The notes: generated from the letters alone by a model not told the origin. A stretch of DNA of 64,000 nucleotides from Kalaharituber pfeilii (GCA_015179045.1 WHUZ01000062.1:308250-372249), one strand, 5' to 3'. Numbered from the stretch's first letter, positions 32,487 through 45,358 are shown. A program made the numbers and translations.

Positions 32487-34954
32487 GAGGTTGTCAACGA
32501 ACAACTGGGAATGGCTACTAGAAGGTACCAGAGAAAATACGCCAGCCAAACTAGGTAGGTGTCGTAAGGCACCCCTTTTACCCTTGTGAAATTTATTAGT
32601 AAGTACTATGAATTACCACAAATATGCCTCTATACAACAAGACTTACGCGTATCAACTTTACCATGCCCTATCTAAGTCGAAAAGCTATAATACAACAAG
32701 AGCTCAGAAGCGAAGCAATGTAAAAGCTATCATAATGCTTATGATTTTTAATTGATACGTGATGAACCTATAAAGAGGATATGTATGCATTATTTGTGTT
32801 TGTAGATGCATCTCAATGTTGACGTGATCGGGATGTGAATATGCGAGTAATGTATATGGTATGAAATAATGTGGGTGTATGCAGCAAAGTAGGCTACTAA
32901 CTGAGCACTACTTAGCGTGCCCGATGTGGTAACGATCTGCCCCCTGTAATGATCCACTCTCTGGGCACTCCTCGACATGCATTTCTCACTCTACTACTTT
33001 TATTTGAATATATTGCAACTATAGAAATTGCTTAACATTATACCAATTTGATATCGCTGAATCAGAATTTGCTATCATAATGAGGAAAAAATCAAAATTT
33101 CAATATTTACACTTAAATTTATCATTATTTACCTAAGTTGAGTCCTCCCTGTATAAAGTATAGCTCAACATTCTCGAAATCAGAAAAATTATATAGAAAA
33201 CTAGTAATTCTCATCTATCTAGGGCTGGTCTTTTTATTAAAAGTCAATATTGCATATACAGATTATGTGGGATGTAGTGCACCTTCAATTGTATAGAAGT
33301 AGTTTATGTTCCTGAGCTAATCTCCATACCTTGATCTGACCTTCAGTGTTCCTAGACTCCTCAAGTGATTCAGGAATACCGGGACTTGAAGTTGTAGTAG
33401 TTGAAGCACTAGGGGTGGTAACAGTAACTCCTTCTGAGGTGCCAGGTATGACAGAAGAGACCTATGGCTCAAATCTGCTATTGGAACCTTCTTCTACCCA
33501 CCCCCCCTTCTAGTATTCAGACCCTCCTATCTCATGAACTAAAGATCTTTCCCAGCCCCAGCCTTGCATGTGAGTTCCTCTATGGTGTCTTTTTGTAACT
33601 TGTTCAGCTGCAGTCATCTCTCTCTATTTTCGTTCTTCTTTTGCCTTGCTGTCATGGGTCACCTCGGGTGGCCGATAGAGCGTATATGCGACGTATGCGA
33701 AATGCGACAGCAAATATATGGGATGCAGGTGCGTATTGCTAAATGAGCTATGCAGAGGACTAGTAAACGTCACTAGTCAAGTGTTTTTTCACTGATCTGG
33801 TGGGATGCGGTTCTCTACCCAAGACGCCCAAGACGTTATATTCACTCACTTCCTCCTAAGCCGCCTCGAGCTGAAGTTAAAGCAATACTGGAAATAGAAC
33901 GAAAAAATAGTAGGAGATGTCGAAAAGGAAACAGAGAGCACCAGCGAAGGTCAGAAAGGAGGAAGAGAAACTTCAGAAGGTGCGAAAATAGTTTAGGATA
34001 AGAAAGAAGCCGCTGATATGCAAAGTAGTTAGCAGCGATGGATCGAGAAAGTAAGGCAAAAGAGGAACGAAAATAGAGAGAGATGGCTGCAGCTGAACAA
34101 GTTACAAAAAGACACCATAGAGGAACTCACATGCAAGGCTGGGGCTGGGAAAGATCTTTAGTTCATGAGATAGGAGGGTCTGAATACTAGAAGGGGGGGT
34201 GGGTAGAAGAAGGTTCCAATAGCAGATTTGAGCCATAGGTCTCTTCTGTCATACCTGGCACCTCAGAAGGAGTTACTGTTACCACCCCTAGTGCTTCAAC
34301 TACTACAACTTCAAGTCCCGGTATTCCTGAATCACTTGAGGAGTCTAGGAACACTGAAGGTCAGATCAAGGTATGGAGATTAGCTCAGGAACATAAACTA
34401 CTTCTATACAATTGAAGGTGCACTACATCCCACATGATCTGTATATGCAATATTGACTTTTAATAAAAAAGACCAGCCCTAGATAGATGAGAATTACTAC
34501 TTTTCTATATTATTTTCCTGATTTCGAGAATGTTGAGCTATACTCTATACAGGGAGAGCTCGAATTAGGTGAATAATAATGAATTTGGCTGTAAATAATG
34601 GAATTTTGATTTTTTCCTCATTATGATAGCAAATTCTGATTCAGCGATGTCAAATTGGTATAATGTTAAGCAATTTCTATAGTTGCAATATATCCAAAAT
34701 AAGTAGTAGAGCGAGGAATGTATGACGAGGAGTGCGCAGAGAATGGATCGTTACAGGGGGGCAGATCGTTACCACTTCGGGCACGTTACCAGAAGAGCCC
34801 ACTACCAGTCAAATTTGACTGGTAACAGGCGTTACGTTGGTACCGGAGACTACCAGCCAACAGACCAATGAACGAAGGGGCCAAGGCACTAAAAGCGCCT
34901 CAGTTAGTAGTGGTACTTTCTGGTAGCCATTCCCAGTAAGTCAGTGACAACCCC
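32487..34954. mobile_element. Tc1/mariner-like foldback element
   Basis: The outer ends are inverted repeats: GAGGTTGTCA on the left and, inverted, GGGGTTGTCA on the right. Each is followed within a few bases by CTGGGAATGGCTAC. TA dinucleotides at 32485-32486 and 34955-34956 fit the TA duplication of the Tc1/mariner superfamily. Inside are two arms of about 730 bp in inverted orientation. The spacer reads APRAEVKAILEIERKN-like basic sequence in one frame, possibly a transposase remnant. No intact transposase is present. Confidence 0.7.
32916..34785. repeat. Large palindrome, arms about 732 bp
   Basis: The left arm (32916-33647) recurs inverted at 34053-34785 with roughly 90 percent identity by eye and a 405-bp spacer. 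Matched landmarks include CGTGCCCGA at the outer edge, TAGATGAGAATTACTA, CCCAGCCCCAGCCTTGC, and CGAAAATAGAGAGAGATG near the spacer. Arms of this length could form a hairpin in DNA or RNA. A double-stranded transcript would be an obvious RNA-silencing trigger (inference). Confidence 0.88.
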
Positions 34955-34956
34955 TA

Positions 34957-35870
34957 GTAATAAATACAAAGAGTTACTATCTGCTAGGCAGCAGGGATAT
35001 TCTACCCGCAAATCTCTGGTCGGTACGTATGTATTTTTCGGAACTTGGAGTAGCAGAGTGATAGGATTAAGCGCCTCACGGTCGGGAGGCCAGTCACTGC
35101 TCGTATTTTTTGTACATGTCGTCGGGTTATTTTGCGGCTATAGTTGTCACCTGCTTCTTCAGCTTCCAGAATTTTATGGAGCAGCTTCAAGGCCCGAGGC
35201 GACGTGCGTGAGCCCATCTGTGGACAACAAGTCCGATTATTATCTCCTGTGGAGTTAATACAAGAGCTCTTGACACAAGCTAATTACAGTAGAGTACCAC
35301 AGTCTAGCTTCCGGTGCCGTATATAGCTTTAAGTATTCAACTTTAGTTAGCCATGTTCAGAAACGAGAGAAGTCTGAACAGAGATATCGAGCCTTGCTCT
35401 CGAGAAACATCCCTCAAGATCCTGCTAATGAGAATGTGAAAGTCCGCTGCAAATGGGTCTCTAACTCAGACCTAAGGGGCATGATAGTGGACAGCAGGTT
35501 CTACATAGAGTTGTATAGACATCTCAACTGTCGCCCATTGTAGCCCATCCTACTAAACAAATTCCCATATATCATTTTGTTCTTTTCTATTCATCACAGG
35601 TTGAAACCGTCCGCAGAGTCCATCAAATATTCCGAGACGCGACCTTAAAATTGATTCCTCATATACGAGCAATTAGGTACAGTCGCTAGAGTGTACGCGA
35701 CGAGATTTTTCCCTACCATAGTATAGCGCTGCAGCGGCGGTACTCCGTAATCTATAGCTATTACTCTTTTGCGGGTATATCTCACTCACCCCACTCCTTT
35801 ACTCCGAACTTAACATATAACTTGGGCCTTCATGCACCGCCGGCGGCTGGAAATACTGAAATGCTTACTT
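34957..35870. other. Intergenic, no gene recognised
   Basis: Short frames only; no repeat or motif that I can name before the trinucleotide array. Confidence 0.45.
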
Positions 35871-36092
<222 letters not shown>

Positions 36093-36609
36093 CTTTATCT
36101 TCATTTTAATATTATAATATAATTACTCGTTTAGGAAATAAAATAAAGTGGAAAATCCTCCTCTTGCGCTCCGTCGAGAGGAGTCCTGAATATAAGAAAA
36201 ACCCGTTAAGAAAGACAAAGGAAAATCATCTCCCCACCCACCCCAGCATCTCGGCCAATGGGTCCCTCTCGCCGTCCTTCGCCTTCGGTGGGTCTCTCGC
36301 CGCATCTGCCCCCCTCGCCACTATCGTCTCCATGCTCTGCGTTCATTCCAGATGTGCTCCGCTGTCTCTTCGGCTTCCCGCACCACCTGCACTTTCGGCT
36401 CTCTTCCTTGCCTATCTTGTGTCTCTAGGCTCTCTGAGACCCTTGCCCCAGTGTTCCCAACGGGCCGACCACGCCAGGTGGGTATCAGACGGCCTGGGCC
36501 GGCCTGGACCGTAAAAATCTAGGCCTTGGCCTGGCCTGATCTTTCAGGCCCGCCATGAGGTCCGCCTGGGCCGGTCCAGGCCATGCCATTCAGGCTAGTC
36601 AAGAACAAA

Positions 36610-36960
36610 GTGAAATAATAGAGCTATGTACATGAGAGAATAATAGGTGGTGAAATAAATATATGCAGTATCTGAAAGAATAATGGACAGCGAAATAAAT
36701 ACAACTGAAAAGAATGAGAGGTGGTGAAATAAACACGCATTCACGCGATATGTGCCTCAATCTGAAAGAATAATAGATCGCAAAATAAACACTCGCTGAA
36801 AGAATAATAAGTAGTGAAATAAATGCATGCGATATGTGACCTCAATTTGGAAGAACAAAAGGTGGACGAAATAAATACGTGCAAAAAAGAATAATACGTG
36901 ATGAAATGAATAAACACGTATGTGACCGCAGTCCCTGTACGTGGATATAAGTCGGAGTTT
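36610..36960 (+). repeat. Degenerate tandem repeats in the hAT-like element
   Basis: Seven or eight loose units of about 40-50 bp built on GAAAGAATAATAG followed by GGTGAAATAAA. GCGATATGTG also recurs in some units. They could be subterminal transposase sites or merely slipped sequence. Confidence 0.65.
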
Positions 36961-37573
36961 AAATAAAAATACACCTAAATGGTCTGGACCGCCTGGGCCG
37001 TCTGAATGCGCTCGGAGAGTGCCCTACTAGTAGGGGCTTGTTACGAGACTAGTCTGAAACGGCCTGAATAGCATCAACCAATGAATAACTGAATTTGGCC
37101 TTTGATCATCAAGATCAGCCTACATCCGTGGAAACTACAACCAAATAACAGCTGAAGTACCACCTTGGCATATTTGTATTTATAGACCATGTAACTTACG
37201 TAATGATTGACTGAATTAAGTAATTTCCATTATGGTACAGCTAACATGAGGAACTGTGCTTAATATGTAAAGTTGTCATGATAGCCTTTGGTCAGCTTCA
37301 GAATAGGTACTGTAGGTGCGAAACTGAGAAAGTGAAATTGAGCAGATATTGACTGCGAAAAGTGGAAAGAGAATATAGTGTCCACTGCTATTGCAGAATG
37401 TGTGAATTAGATTCGGAAGGTACCCACCCTTCATAGATGACCAGAAGACAGAACACAGTTAAAAACAGAGAGCATAGTGAACTGAACTCTCTAATGAAAT
37501 AACTCCCTCAGCACACAGGCTCAAACTGGTAATGCTATTAGTATTTGCATGAACTGGTCCGCCTGAATCAGCC

Positions 37574-37674
37574 TTTTTTTTTTTTTTCTTTTTTTATCAC
37601 GTGACCCCGCTTGCAGCTATTCGCCATGGCAGAGCCCCTGGGTCTAGACCCTCAAAGCCCGGAGGCAGGCTTGA
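37574..37674 (-). mobile_element. Short tail-B retroinsertion (101 bp)
   Basis: A T run, tail B and about 45 bp of LINE-B 3' UTR (GGGTCTAGACCCTCAAAGCC, also seen at the 25169 copy). Flanked by a 12-bp duplication CCTGAATCAGCC / CCTGAATCGGCC with one mismatch (37562-37573 and 37675-37686). Confidence 0.8.
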
Positions 37675-38040
37675 CCTGAATCGGCCTGAACCGGCATGAA
37701 TGGCATGAATCGGCCTGCATGTTTCAGGCCGGTCCAGGCCATCAAAAGCTCCACCAGGGCCGCTCCAGGCGGTTTCAGGCCTGGCCGGTTGGGAACACTG
37801 CCTTGCCCCCCAGTAGTCCTACTAGCAAGGGACACCAGACCGCCTAGCCGCTCCAGTGGCCTGTACCTTAGGCCCAGTCTGGCTCTCTCTCTCGCTCCTG
37901 GAGCTGTCGCCTCCATTGGCAGCCCTGTCTCCGTCACTGTCTCGTCTTGGTATGGTAGTAAGGCGCAAATTTTCGTCGCCCTATCGGCCCTCTCGTTGCC
38001 TTCGATGCCTTTGTGGCACTTTATCCACAATACTGCTACG

Positions 38041-38984
38041 TCCGTGCCTCCGTGCTTAGCTAATTGAAAAAGTTGACTCTGGACTGCATCCGGTGTGTGC
38101 AGGGATTACAGCTAGAAGTTGGTAGTTACAGTGCTACTCACATTCTTTCTACGTGCACATGTCACCACGCCGTAGGTGAACCGGATAATTAGCATACCTC
38201 GCCACTCTATTAGGCCGTCAACATGCAAACCATGCACCGCGTGCCATATATATTATAGCTAGCCAAGCAATATTACCTTCCCAATTGGGGTTGGAGATGT
38301 GGGCTTGTAATCTGCAGAAAACATCTTGTTTTATTTAATGGTATCTGTACGTGGAGTCCTGGCATTGTGGAAATAGATATGTCATGACCCTTTCCCCGTG
38401 CCCTCGCAGTCTGGAAGGCCTCCTGCAGCAATATTTCACAAATGTAACATTGTTTATGTACCTTGATGGCGTAAATGAAACATGCTAACTGGACGACCAC
38501 TTATGCCAACATTCCCGTTCCTTTTTTCATGAGCATTGTCCAAATTCCATCTGGGTAAGTTATGGTGCTCTTCCAGCTAAGAATATTGTTCATGAAGCTG
38601 ATCACAAGTACCGTAAGACAGTTTGCATGAATCAACCACCTACTTTTTTAAGTATGTACTAATATGCTTATATAGTTGCCTGGCTGGGTTATATGTTACT
38701 GCTTGCATGCAGCACCAGAGTGTAGATAAATTTTAACCAATCGTGGTATCCAGAGCTCAGAAGTATGATCATAGCATATGATGCCAAAGAAGGCAACAGG
38801 ACCTGCAATGGTTATTACGCCAGTACCGTGTTACAATCTAGAGAGTATAGTTGACCGCTTGCACATTAGCAAACCGGGAGTATTTTCTAGCCACATTCCG
38901 TTTATCGTACGCTACATGCCCCAAGTGGATGTTGCTTGATTTATGTACTGTACTTCTGACGGCGTAATTATAGCCCTAAGCCAA
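38041..38984. other. Intergenic, nothing recognised
   Basis: No coding or repeat signal that I can support. Confidence 0.45.
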
Positions 38985-38986
38985 TA

Positions 38987-39574
38987 CAGTCCAACCTGCT
39001 ATATTGTATCCTGTCATATTGGATGAACTTCGCTGGCCAGAGCTTGGGCCGGTGTAGATTATTGGATATTTTCATTATTGGATGGATAGCATATTTCTAA
39101 ACCCGTTTCCCAGATTTACGCAGTAATTGGACCTGTTATATTTGGATAGCGCGAATACTAGTAAGGATCATGAACTTTAACTTGCTGTTAGGTCGCTTTT
39201 GTGTGATTGTTCTACTAGTAACTTGTATATAGTTATGTTACTGGGAAGTACAGATCTCGTACCTTAGATTGCTGTTAGTACATAGCATGGTAGACACTAT
39301 GGCAAAAAAGTGCGAGCGAAGATCCTACTGAGAATGAACGGTGCCATACTGTTAAGGTTCCAAGTGCCTTTTGAAACAGGCACCTTATTACCTCTTATTT
39401 TGCACCTATATAGTTTATTATTCATGTACCTACCTGCTATAGCTCTGACTGCATGTATATAGCACAAAAGTTGGCCTTTTCACCCGAACCTGTCTAAGCC
39501 TCTAAGGGGATAACCTGTCTTATTGGATAGAACCCTCCGGTCCCGACATTATCCAAAATGACCGGTTTCACTTG
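38987..39574. mobile_element. TA-flanked element, Tc1/mariner-like (588 bp)
   Basis: Left end CAGTCCAACCTGCTATATTG; right end, inverted, CAAGTGAAACCGGTCATTTT; both flanked by TA (38985-38986 and 39575-39576). The ends match only loosely, but the repeated ATATTGGAT and CTGTCTTATTGG motifs link this element to the small one at 41210. No transposase was seen. Confidence 0.55.
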
Positions 39575-39576
39575 TA

Positions 39577-40285
39577 AGGTATTCAAAGTTCGCTTTAACG
39601 TTTCTATTCCCACAACAATATCTCAACAGCCAGAGTAGATAGAATCCTGTACTCGATAGAGGATCTCTGGAACTATCTAGCGATATGATCATATTCATTT
39701 TTGCGGGTTACATGAAGTTCTAGGACCGAAAATAAATCTTCAACATATGCTTTGGTTGTGAGAATCCTCTCCACTCATATAAGCCTATTGTATCCCCATT
39801 GGTCTGCCTGCTTCAATTACTACTGTATTGCTGCTATTTCTCAATATTTTCAGTTAGCACTTCTGCTAAAATACTCATATCAGCACCAAACTTGGTATGT
39901 ATGATCATGGACATATGTTGATGTGTAATTAAGCACACCAGTACTCTAGCTGGTGTGTTTAATTTTATAAACAGAGGTTTCCTATTGCCTAATTAGGTAT
40001 ATAATCAGTACACTACACTATGTCATCCTCCGATGGATGCAAAATGAGGTGCTAAAACTACTCTGCCATGTATAATTGAGATGTTCCTAAATTTCTGATG
40101 TGATTGAACCACTCAGCGATTTGTAATAGTCTTATTTTCACTTATCCGGGGTTGCGCAATATCCCGGTAGAACACATTATTCAGTCAACGTTCTACTTGC
40201 TGTTGGTGTCCTCAAGAAGTATGAAGCATGCACCTACATGTATGAAGCTACTGGTACTCTTGTAGGCACCGAGTTGGTACCTACA
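39577..40285. other. Intergenic, nothing recognised
   Basis: AT-leaning sequence with no supported feature. Confidence 0.45.
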
Positions 40286-40287
40286 TA

Positions 40288-41203
40288 CAGTCTAACCTTG
40301 CTATAACGAAACTCGCTATAGCGAAAACCTTGCTATACCGAAAATTGCACGGAGCCATTATTCCGTTCGCACTCAAACTCCTCTTGCTATAACGAAAATC
40401 CACCAAATAACGAAACGAAAATTAGATTGAGTGAAAGTTATTTTTGTCTACATACAAATCACTCTTGCTATAACGAAAATGGCTAATGAAATAAAAGACT
40501 AATTATGGACCACCGAATCGCATTACCTAGAAATCTCCTACGGTCTCAGTCAGTTTTGGCCCTAAATGCATAGATGCGATTGGATCATACCACCCATACC
40601 CTCAAAATTTTCAACAATATGTGTACTCAGCTACAGCTGCCGATATCATGATTCTCGTCTGTTGAGGCTGCTGGTGGTTTAAACCAGCTAGTGAGTTTCT
40701 GCTGCTTACGAGTGTTCTGTTGATATGATTTCAGGCATAATGAAAGCTGTTGAAAAGTAGTAACCATATCTGAGAGATTCACAGGCTGGCGTAGGGTAGC
40801 ATGGTGTAGGGTTGATAAAGAGAGCCCTTCGATATAATGAATAAGAGAATCAAGAGACTGAACTGCCTCTGCAGTTGTAATGCGAGGACGTTCCACTAGT
40901 GATTCTATACTAGTTGGTTGAGTATCTTGAATGTCCTCTGAACTCTGCGCTTGCTGAATCTCTGCTATGAGTTCCGGAATACTGACAGCTTCTATAGGAA
41001 CTGAATTATCTGCAGCATCCTCATCGTGAAAGAGATATTGCTCTACCAGATCGAGTTAAATCTATCATATTCCATAAATCCGGCTGCTTGGGTTTCTAAA
41101 TTCAGCCGCCAAGCATATGACTAATCTTGATCTATAACGAAACCTTGCTATAACGAAAAAAAAGTGCCAGATTTTTCATTTTCGTTATATCAAGGTTAGA
41201 CTG
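40288..41203 (-). mobile_element. Pogo/Tigger-like transposon remnant (916 bp)
   Basis: Inverted ends CAGTCTAACCTTG, with an ATATAACGAAA-type continuation, flanked by TA (40286-40287 and 41204-41205). TATAACGAAA motifs recur along the left end. It encodes the C-terminal piece of a transposase on the minus strand (40896-40627), but the DDE catalytic region is missing. Internally deleted. Confidence 0.78.
40627..40896 (-). pseudogene. Pogo-type transposase C-terminal remnant
   Basis: An 89-codon frame with a helical segment containing TAEAVQSLDSLIHYIEG, like the C-terminal region of pogo/Tigger transposases. Near the end is QQKLTSWF, which fits a PCNA-interacting (PIP) box Q-x-x-hydrophobic-x-x-aromatic-aromatic. 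PIP boxes are known from the C-termini of pogo transposases and would tie transposition to replication. There is no upstream catalytic domain, so it is a remnant. Confidence 0.6.
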
Positions 41204-41209
41204 TAATTA

Positions 41210-41325
41210 CAGTCGAACCTCTCATATTGGATCCTGTCATATTGGATAACCTGTCTTATTGGTATTTGTCCTATTGGGGAAAAAATCTCTGGCCCCGGCC
41301 TTATCCACTATAACAAGTTCAACTG
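41210..41325. mobile_element. 116-bp TA-flanked MITE
   Basis: Ends CAGTCGAACCTCTCATATTG and, inverted, CAGTTGAACTTGTTATAGTG, flanked by TA (41208-41209 and 41326-41327). It sits six bases after the pogo-like element. Its ATATTGGATCCTGTCATATT core is shared with the element at 38987. Confidence 0.65.
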
Positions 41326-41327
41326 TA

Positions 41328-44300
41328 GCTCTCTGTTGGCCCAAGTAGCGACGTGATTCATGAAACAGGTCAAGTAAACACCCCTAAAAGTACCTCTTAT
41401 CTGATCGTTAACAAAGCAAAAAGGTATAAGAGACCTGAAATATCTACACATTATAAACCCTAGGAGTCGCTGCATTTTTGTTACGAATCCACTGGTATCT
41501 TCCTTACGGTACCCCTGCTACCAGTAACAGCCATTCATCAGGACTTTGTCGTCCACACTTCCCTATTTCGCAGGTATACACGCTTACGGAGAGATGTTGC
41601 AATCCCTTAGCAGCGCGAAATCCAAAATCTAATGCCAATGGAAAATGTTCGTGTATTCCATTGCAAACTGGTATAGTGATCTACCTTTACTTAGTCTTGG
41701 GAACCTGAAAATGGCACTAAGTTCTCAATCTAGGTAGCTGAGCCCACATTTCAGCATTCACTATACCATTTCTGTGGTGGTGGGCACTGACACTTTGTCG
41801 TTCCGTTAGCCCAATCCTGCTGGCATTAGATTTTGAGGTTTCGCGTTGCAGAGGGATAGCAAGGACTGAGGGACTGGCCAACAAGCCTCATTTTGTTTTG
41901 ATACAGTTCCGCATTGTTCGCAGCTTAGATCTTACGCTTCCTTGTCCAGCTACAATGCCCTTGTGTACCAGGCTCTTAGTATCTTGAGCCGAAGCCTTAC
42001 ACGACCTAGATTACCTAAGGTACTTTAGCGTTCCCAGTCAGTAGTATATATGAAACGCCTCTCATTTCATCTCGCGAAGACTCCAAGCTCAAAGTGGAAT
42101 GCAAGACAATCCCCCCACCCTCCTGAATGTTCCCAACCGAAAGAGAAACAAAACACTCGGTTACAATTCTGCGACATACGAGCTCGTGGTTGCTATTACG
42201 GTTCGATTTCAAGCTGGCGGACCCCGGCGCGATCGATACTACAGACCTGATTGCAATATTGCACGCATGCAATCCAAGTAACCAGAATATGGAATAAGGT
42301 CCTTCGATGCAATGTTGCAACCTTGGGTTAAAAGGTTATCCCTGATATTAGCTCTATTAATGTCAGGAGATCAGAGGGATTCTGTCAGGAGGCATTGCCA
42401 GCCAATCATCAACGAGAGGCTACTTGCAAAATGACAACGCGAATACGGAAATCGAAACACGGCAATATACTTGTATGTAGTTGTAAAGTTCACGCTGCTA
42501 TGACAGGAATAATACTGCATTCAATAGCAACTATCCGTATTCGACATAATGATAAAAAACAGAATGAGAAGTCAACCCATACATATACCCGCACACTGGC
42601 TGAAGGCCCCTCCCCACAGTCCTCCCTACAGTTCTCCCTATCGGTCCAACCATCCCTCCGTCGCACTCACAAACCATCCGACGGCACAACAATTCCTCCG
42701 ACCCGCATAAGCCTCATGCATGGGCGAGGGGCTAGATTAACGTTTCTCCAACAGTAGTACCTACATGCCTGAACATCTCGGTAACCCCGACTGTCGGGTG
42801 GAGATCAATACAATTGAATCTGGGACGAATTTGATAAATATAGCACCGATACGACGTGCCTGGATATCATAGGGGGTCTCGGTGTGACACTTTGGGTTGA
42901 CAACCTACGTACTTGCGAGTGGCTCGGGTTGATGTATATACCAGTATATACATTACTTTATTTGCCGTTTCAAGTTCATCAGTGCTACTTATTATTATCT
43001 TGTGGAGTATTGGCCGCTATGAAGAGCTTTCCACGTTGGTCATGCGTAAGCGTAACTAATGCCGAAAAGGGAAAAATCTGGAGATTTATATGTGATGCCC
43101 AGTATGTACACTCATGTTTCAATGGTACATATACGGGAGTGCAACGTCAAGTGAACGAGAAACAGAATCAATGACGCATCATGTCTCTCCATAGTCTGGT
43201 AACCAGGTCTTTCTTTGGCGAAGGTGACAACATCCTTTCATGGCAAAGCGGAGACCATTTCCGCTTTCGAATGGATCAGAAAGAAGGAATGCCTTTCATG
43301 AAGTCATTATCGTATAGGGTTGTTTGTGAAGATGAAAGAATTTATCTTCAAACCCCCGAATACTCCTAAGCTTTTTCCATGTCTCTTTGGCCCATGTCTG
43401 ACCAGTGAAAATTTCAGAGGCTACCTATGCATGAATACCCCTAATTGCGAAAAACGCAGCTATTTGATAGCCAACTGGAAACTGAACTAACGAGCGGTAG
43501 AATTCTACAGTATATATTTCCTCTTATCATATGCGCAAACCAGATACCGAAGAGATACTGTCTAAAACAGTGGATTATATCAAATATGACCTCAGTTAAT
43601 TCAGGCTGTACCCAACTGCGGGAATATAATGTCGCCGTTACGATGTCTTTCAAGCTGTATTAATGAAGCGATCATAACTGTAATGTATAGCTATTAATGG
43701 CCTGGTATGTAAAAACTCCCTATAAAACAAACGCTTGCCGCGATACGGATACGGAACCAGCTCGGAAGACAAGGTACACGCAGTGCGCCGTAACCGAAAA
43801 ATAAAAAGTAAAAAACGTAATGGTGGCAGCCTTCATACCATGGTTCTGGAGCTTAATGCTTGCTGCTGGTCCTAGACCCTAGATGCTTGTATATAGATGT
43901 GGTCGGTATAGAGCGTGGTAGTAACATTAGCAATACTATTGTAGGGGTGGTGATGTGGTTTTGTCGGAAGGGATGAATTGGAGGTACTTGGCATAAGCTC
44001 TGAAGTGAAATATGAATGCCAGATGCGATGAGCCGACGGTTGTTGGGAGAGAGTAGCCGATGACGAGATGAAGCTTGCAGAGTTGAGGGACAGATTGTGC
44101 TAGCTGTTCTACCATAAGACTACTATTCGATTGCAAGCTTGAGTACTGCAGTAGTACTTCCATAAGTAACTAGTAGTAAACTTTTGCTGTCAAGCATGTA
44201 ACTACTGCTTAGTGCTCGTGATCACCATTGTACCAGTACATGTCACAAGAGGTAAACACCATTCCGAGACATAGATGCGTTCGACTCCAAATTGGATATG

Positions 44301-45263
44301 GATGGAAGCTGAGAAGAAATATCAGCAACCGTCTATTCCATGTTCTAAACTCATTCTTGGCTGGAATAAACATTTCACCACTGTCGGGTTATCATTAATC
44401 CGGAGGCGCAATATACATCGGCAATATGTAAGTAAGACATGTCGAGAGCAACTTGAACATACAACATAACGAATATTTGCCTTCGTTTTACTTGAACAAC
44501 TCTGCACCAGCAGCTTCTTCTGCCTCTTCAATAATGAACAGAGGATTTTATCATCAGCAATTTAAAATGCGACAAATACATGGCCGGAAGAAGATGGGGC
44601 TTACTGTTGGGCCCGGAGGGAAAAAAATTGTGAACTGCTTGAGCCACTGGTGTTTAGCCTGCGGCTCGTTTATCGGTTCTGAGGATACCCAGGAACGACT
44701 TGGCGCAGACTGGGGCTTCATTCTCACGATAAGGTAGCCAAGGAAAGCTGGTGGAATGAGATTGAAAACAGAACTGGAAAAGTAGAGAACGAAGCAGTAT
44801 CAGTTGGCAAATTAGGTTACTTCAACCAATAACTAACATGAAATACTGCAGTTTACATCATAATTGAATCAGAAAAGTACCGACCAATTTCGCAATTCCA
44901 ACATCGATTACCTCCTCACTTCCCAACACTTTATCTCACTAAGCAGCAGAAGTTCTACATCTCGGACCTTGATTCATTAGGCAATTCAATGTATCCAATC
45001 ATAGCTATAGATGGGTATGCAAATCCGACGTTTCAATGTCTTAATGTGCAGCTATTGTACATTCCGTGCAATAATAAGCAGCCTCATCAAGTTCTGCTCG
45101 AGATTCCATGATGCTGTTGGTACAAGGAGTATGTACCTGTACAACAAACTTCTGCAGACGATCCATGCAGGTTCAGGTTGTTATGATTGATATTCCAAGT
45201 CACACGCTTCTGTTGGAAAATACAGTCCATCGTGACCGTCTGTGCGCGTGCACATGTATACAA
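41328..45263. other. Intergenic, no gene recognised
   Basis: About 3.9 kb with only short scattered frames on both strands. No domain, splice pattern, RNA gene or transposon end that I could support. Confidence 0.4.
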
Positions 45264-45276
45264 GGCAGAACATCAA

Positions 45277-45313
45277 CCCTGCCATGGCCAAGTGCTACAA
45301 GCGGGGTTATGTG

Positions 45314-45345
<32 letters not shown>
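45277..45345 (+). mobile_element. Tail-B-only retroinsertion (69 bp)
   Basis: Starts exactly at the hairpin base with CCCTGCCATGGCC, continues to AAGCGGGGTTATGTGATT and ends in a run of about 29 A. The 13-bp duplication GGCAGAACATCAA (45264-45276 and 45346-45358) is perfect. It is in otherwise plain intergenic DNA, so the insertion is easy to read. Confidence 0.92.
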
Positions 45346-45349
<4 letters not shown>

Positions 45350-45358
45350 GAACATCAA

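Larger units (their letters stand above)
36449..37800. mobile_element. Non-autonomous hAT-like transposon
   Basis: Terminal inverted repeats CAGTGTTCCCAAC followed by GGCC on both ends, and a perfect 8-bp duplication CCTTGCCC (36441-36448 and 37801-37808). Both agree with the hAT superfamily. No transposase is encoded. GGCCTG-rich subterminal stretches flank a middle region of degenerate tandem repeats, and a tail-B retroinsertion (37574-37674) landed inside later. Relatives are at 16485 and 62118. Confidence 0.87.
36093..38040 (-). mobile_element. LINE-A-like 3' fragment, split by hAT-like element
   Basis: The right part (38040-37809) reads MWIKCHKGIEGNERADRAT, the end of RNase H, then LPYQDETVTETG and LGLRYRPLERLGG. 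The left part (36440-36120) continues with KCRWCGK and downstream sequence, with frame damage at the zinc motif. The two parts are adjacent once the hAT-like insert and one duplication copy are removed. The 3' end merges into the (ATT)n array. Confidence 0.72.

Noticed and set aside
42395..42757. 120-codon plus-strand frame
   Set aside because: Composition looks random and nothing around it supports a gene.
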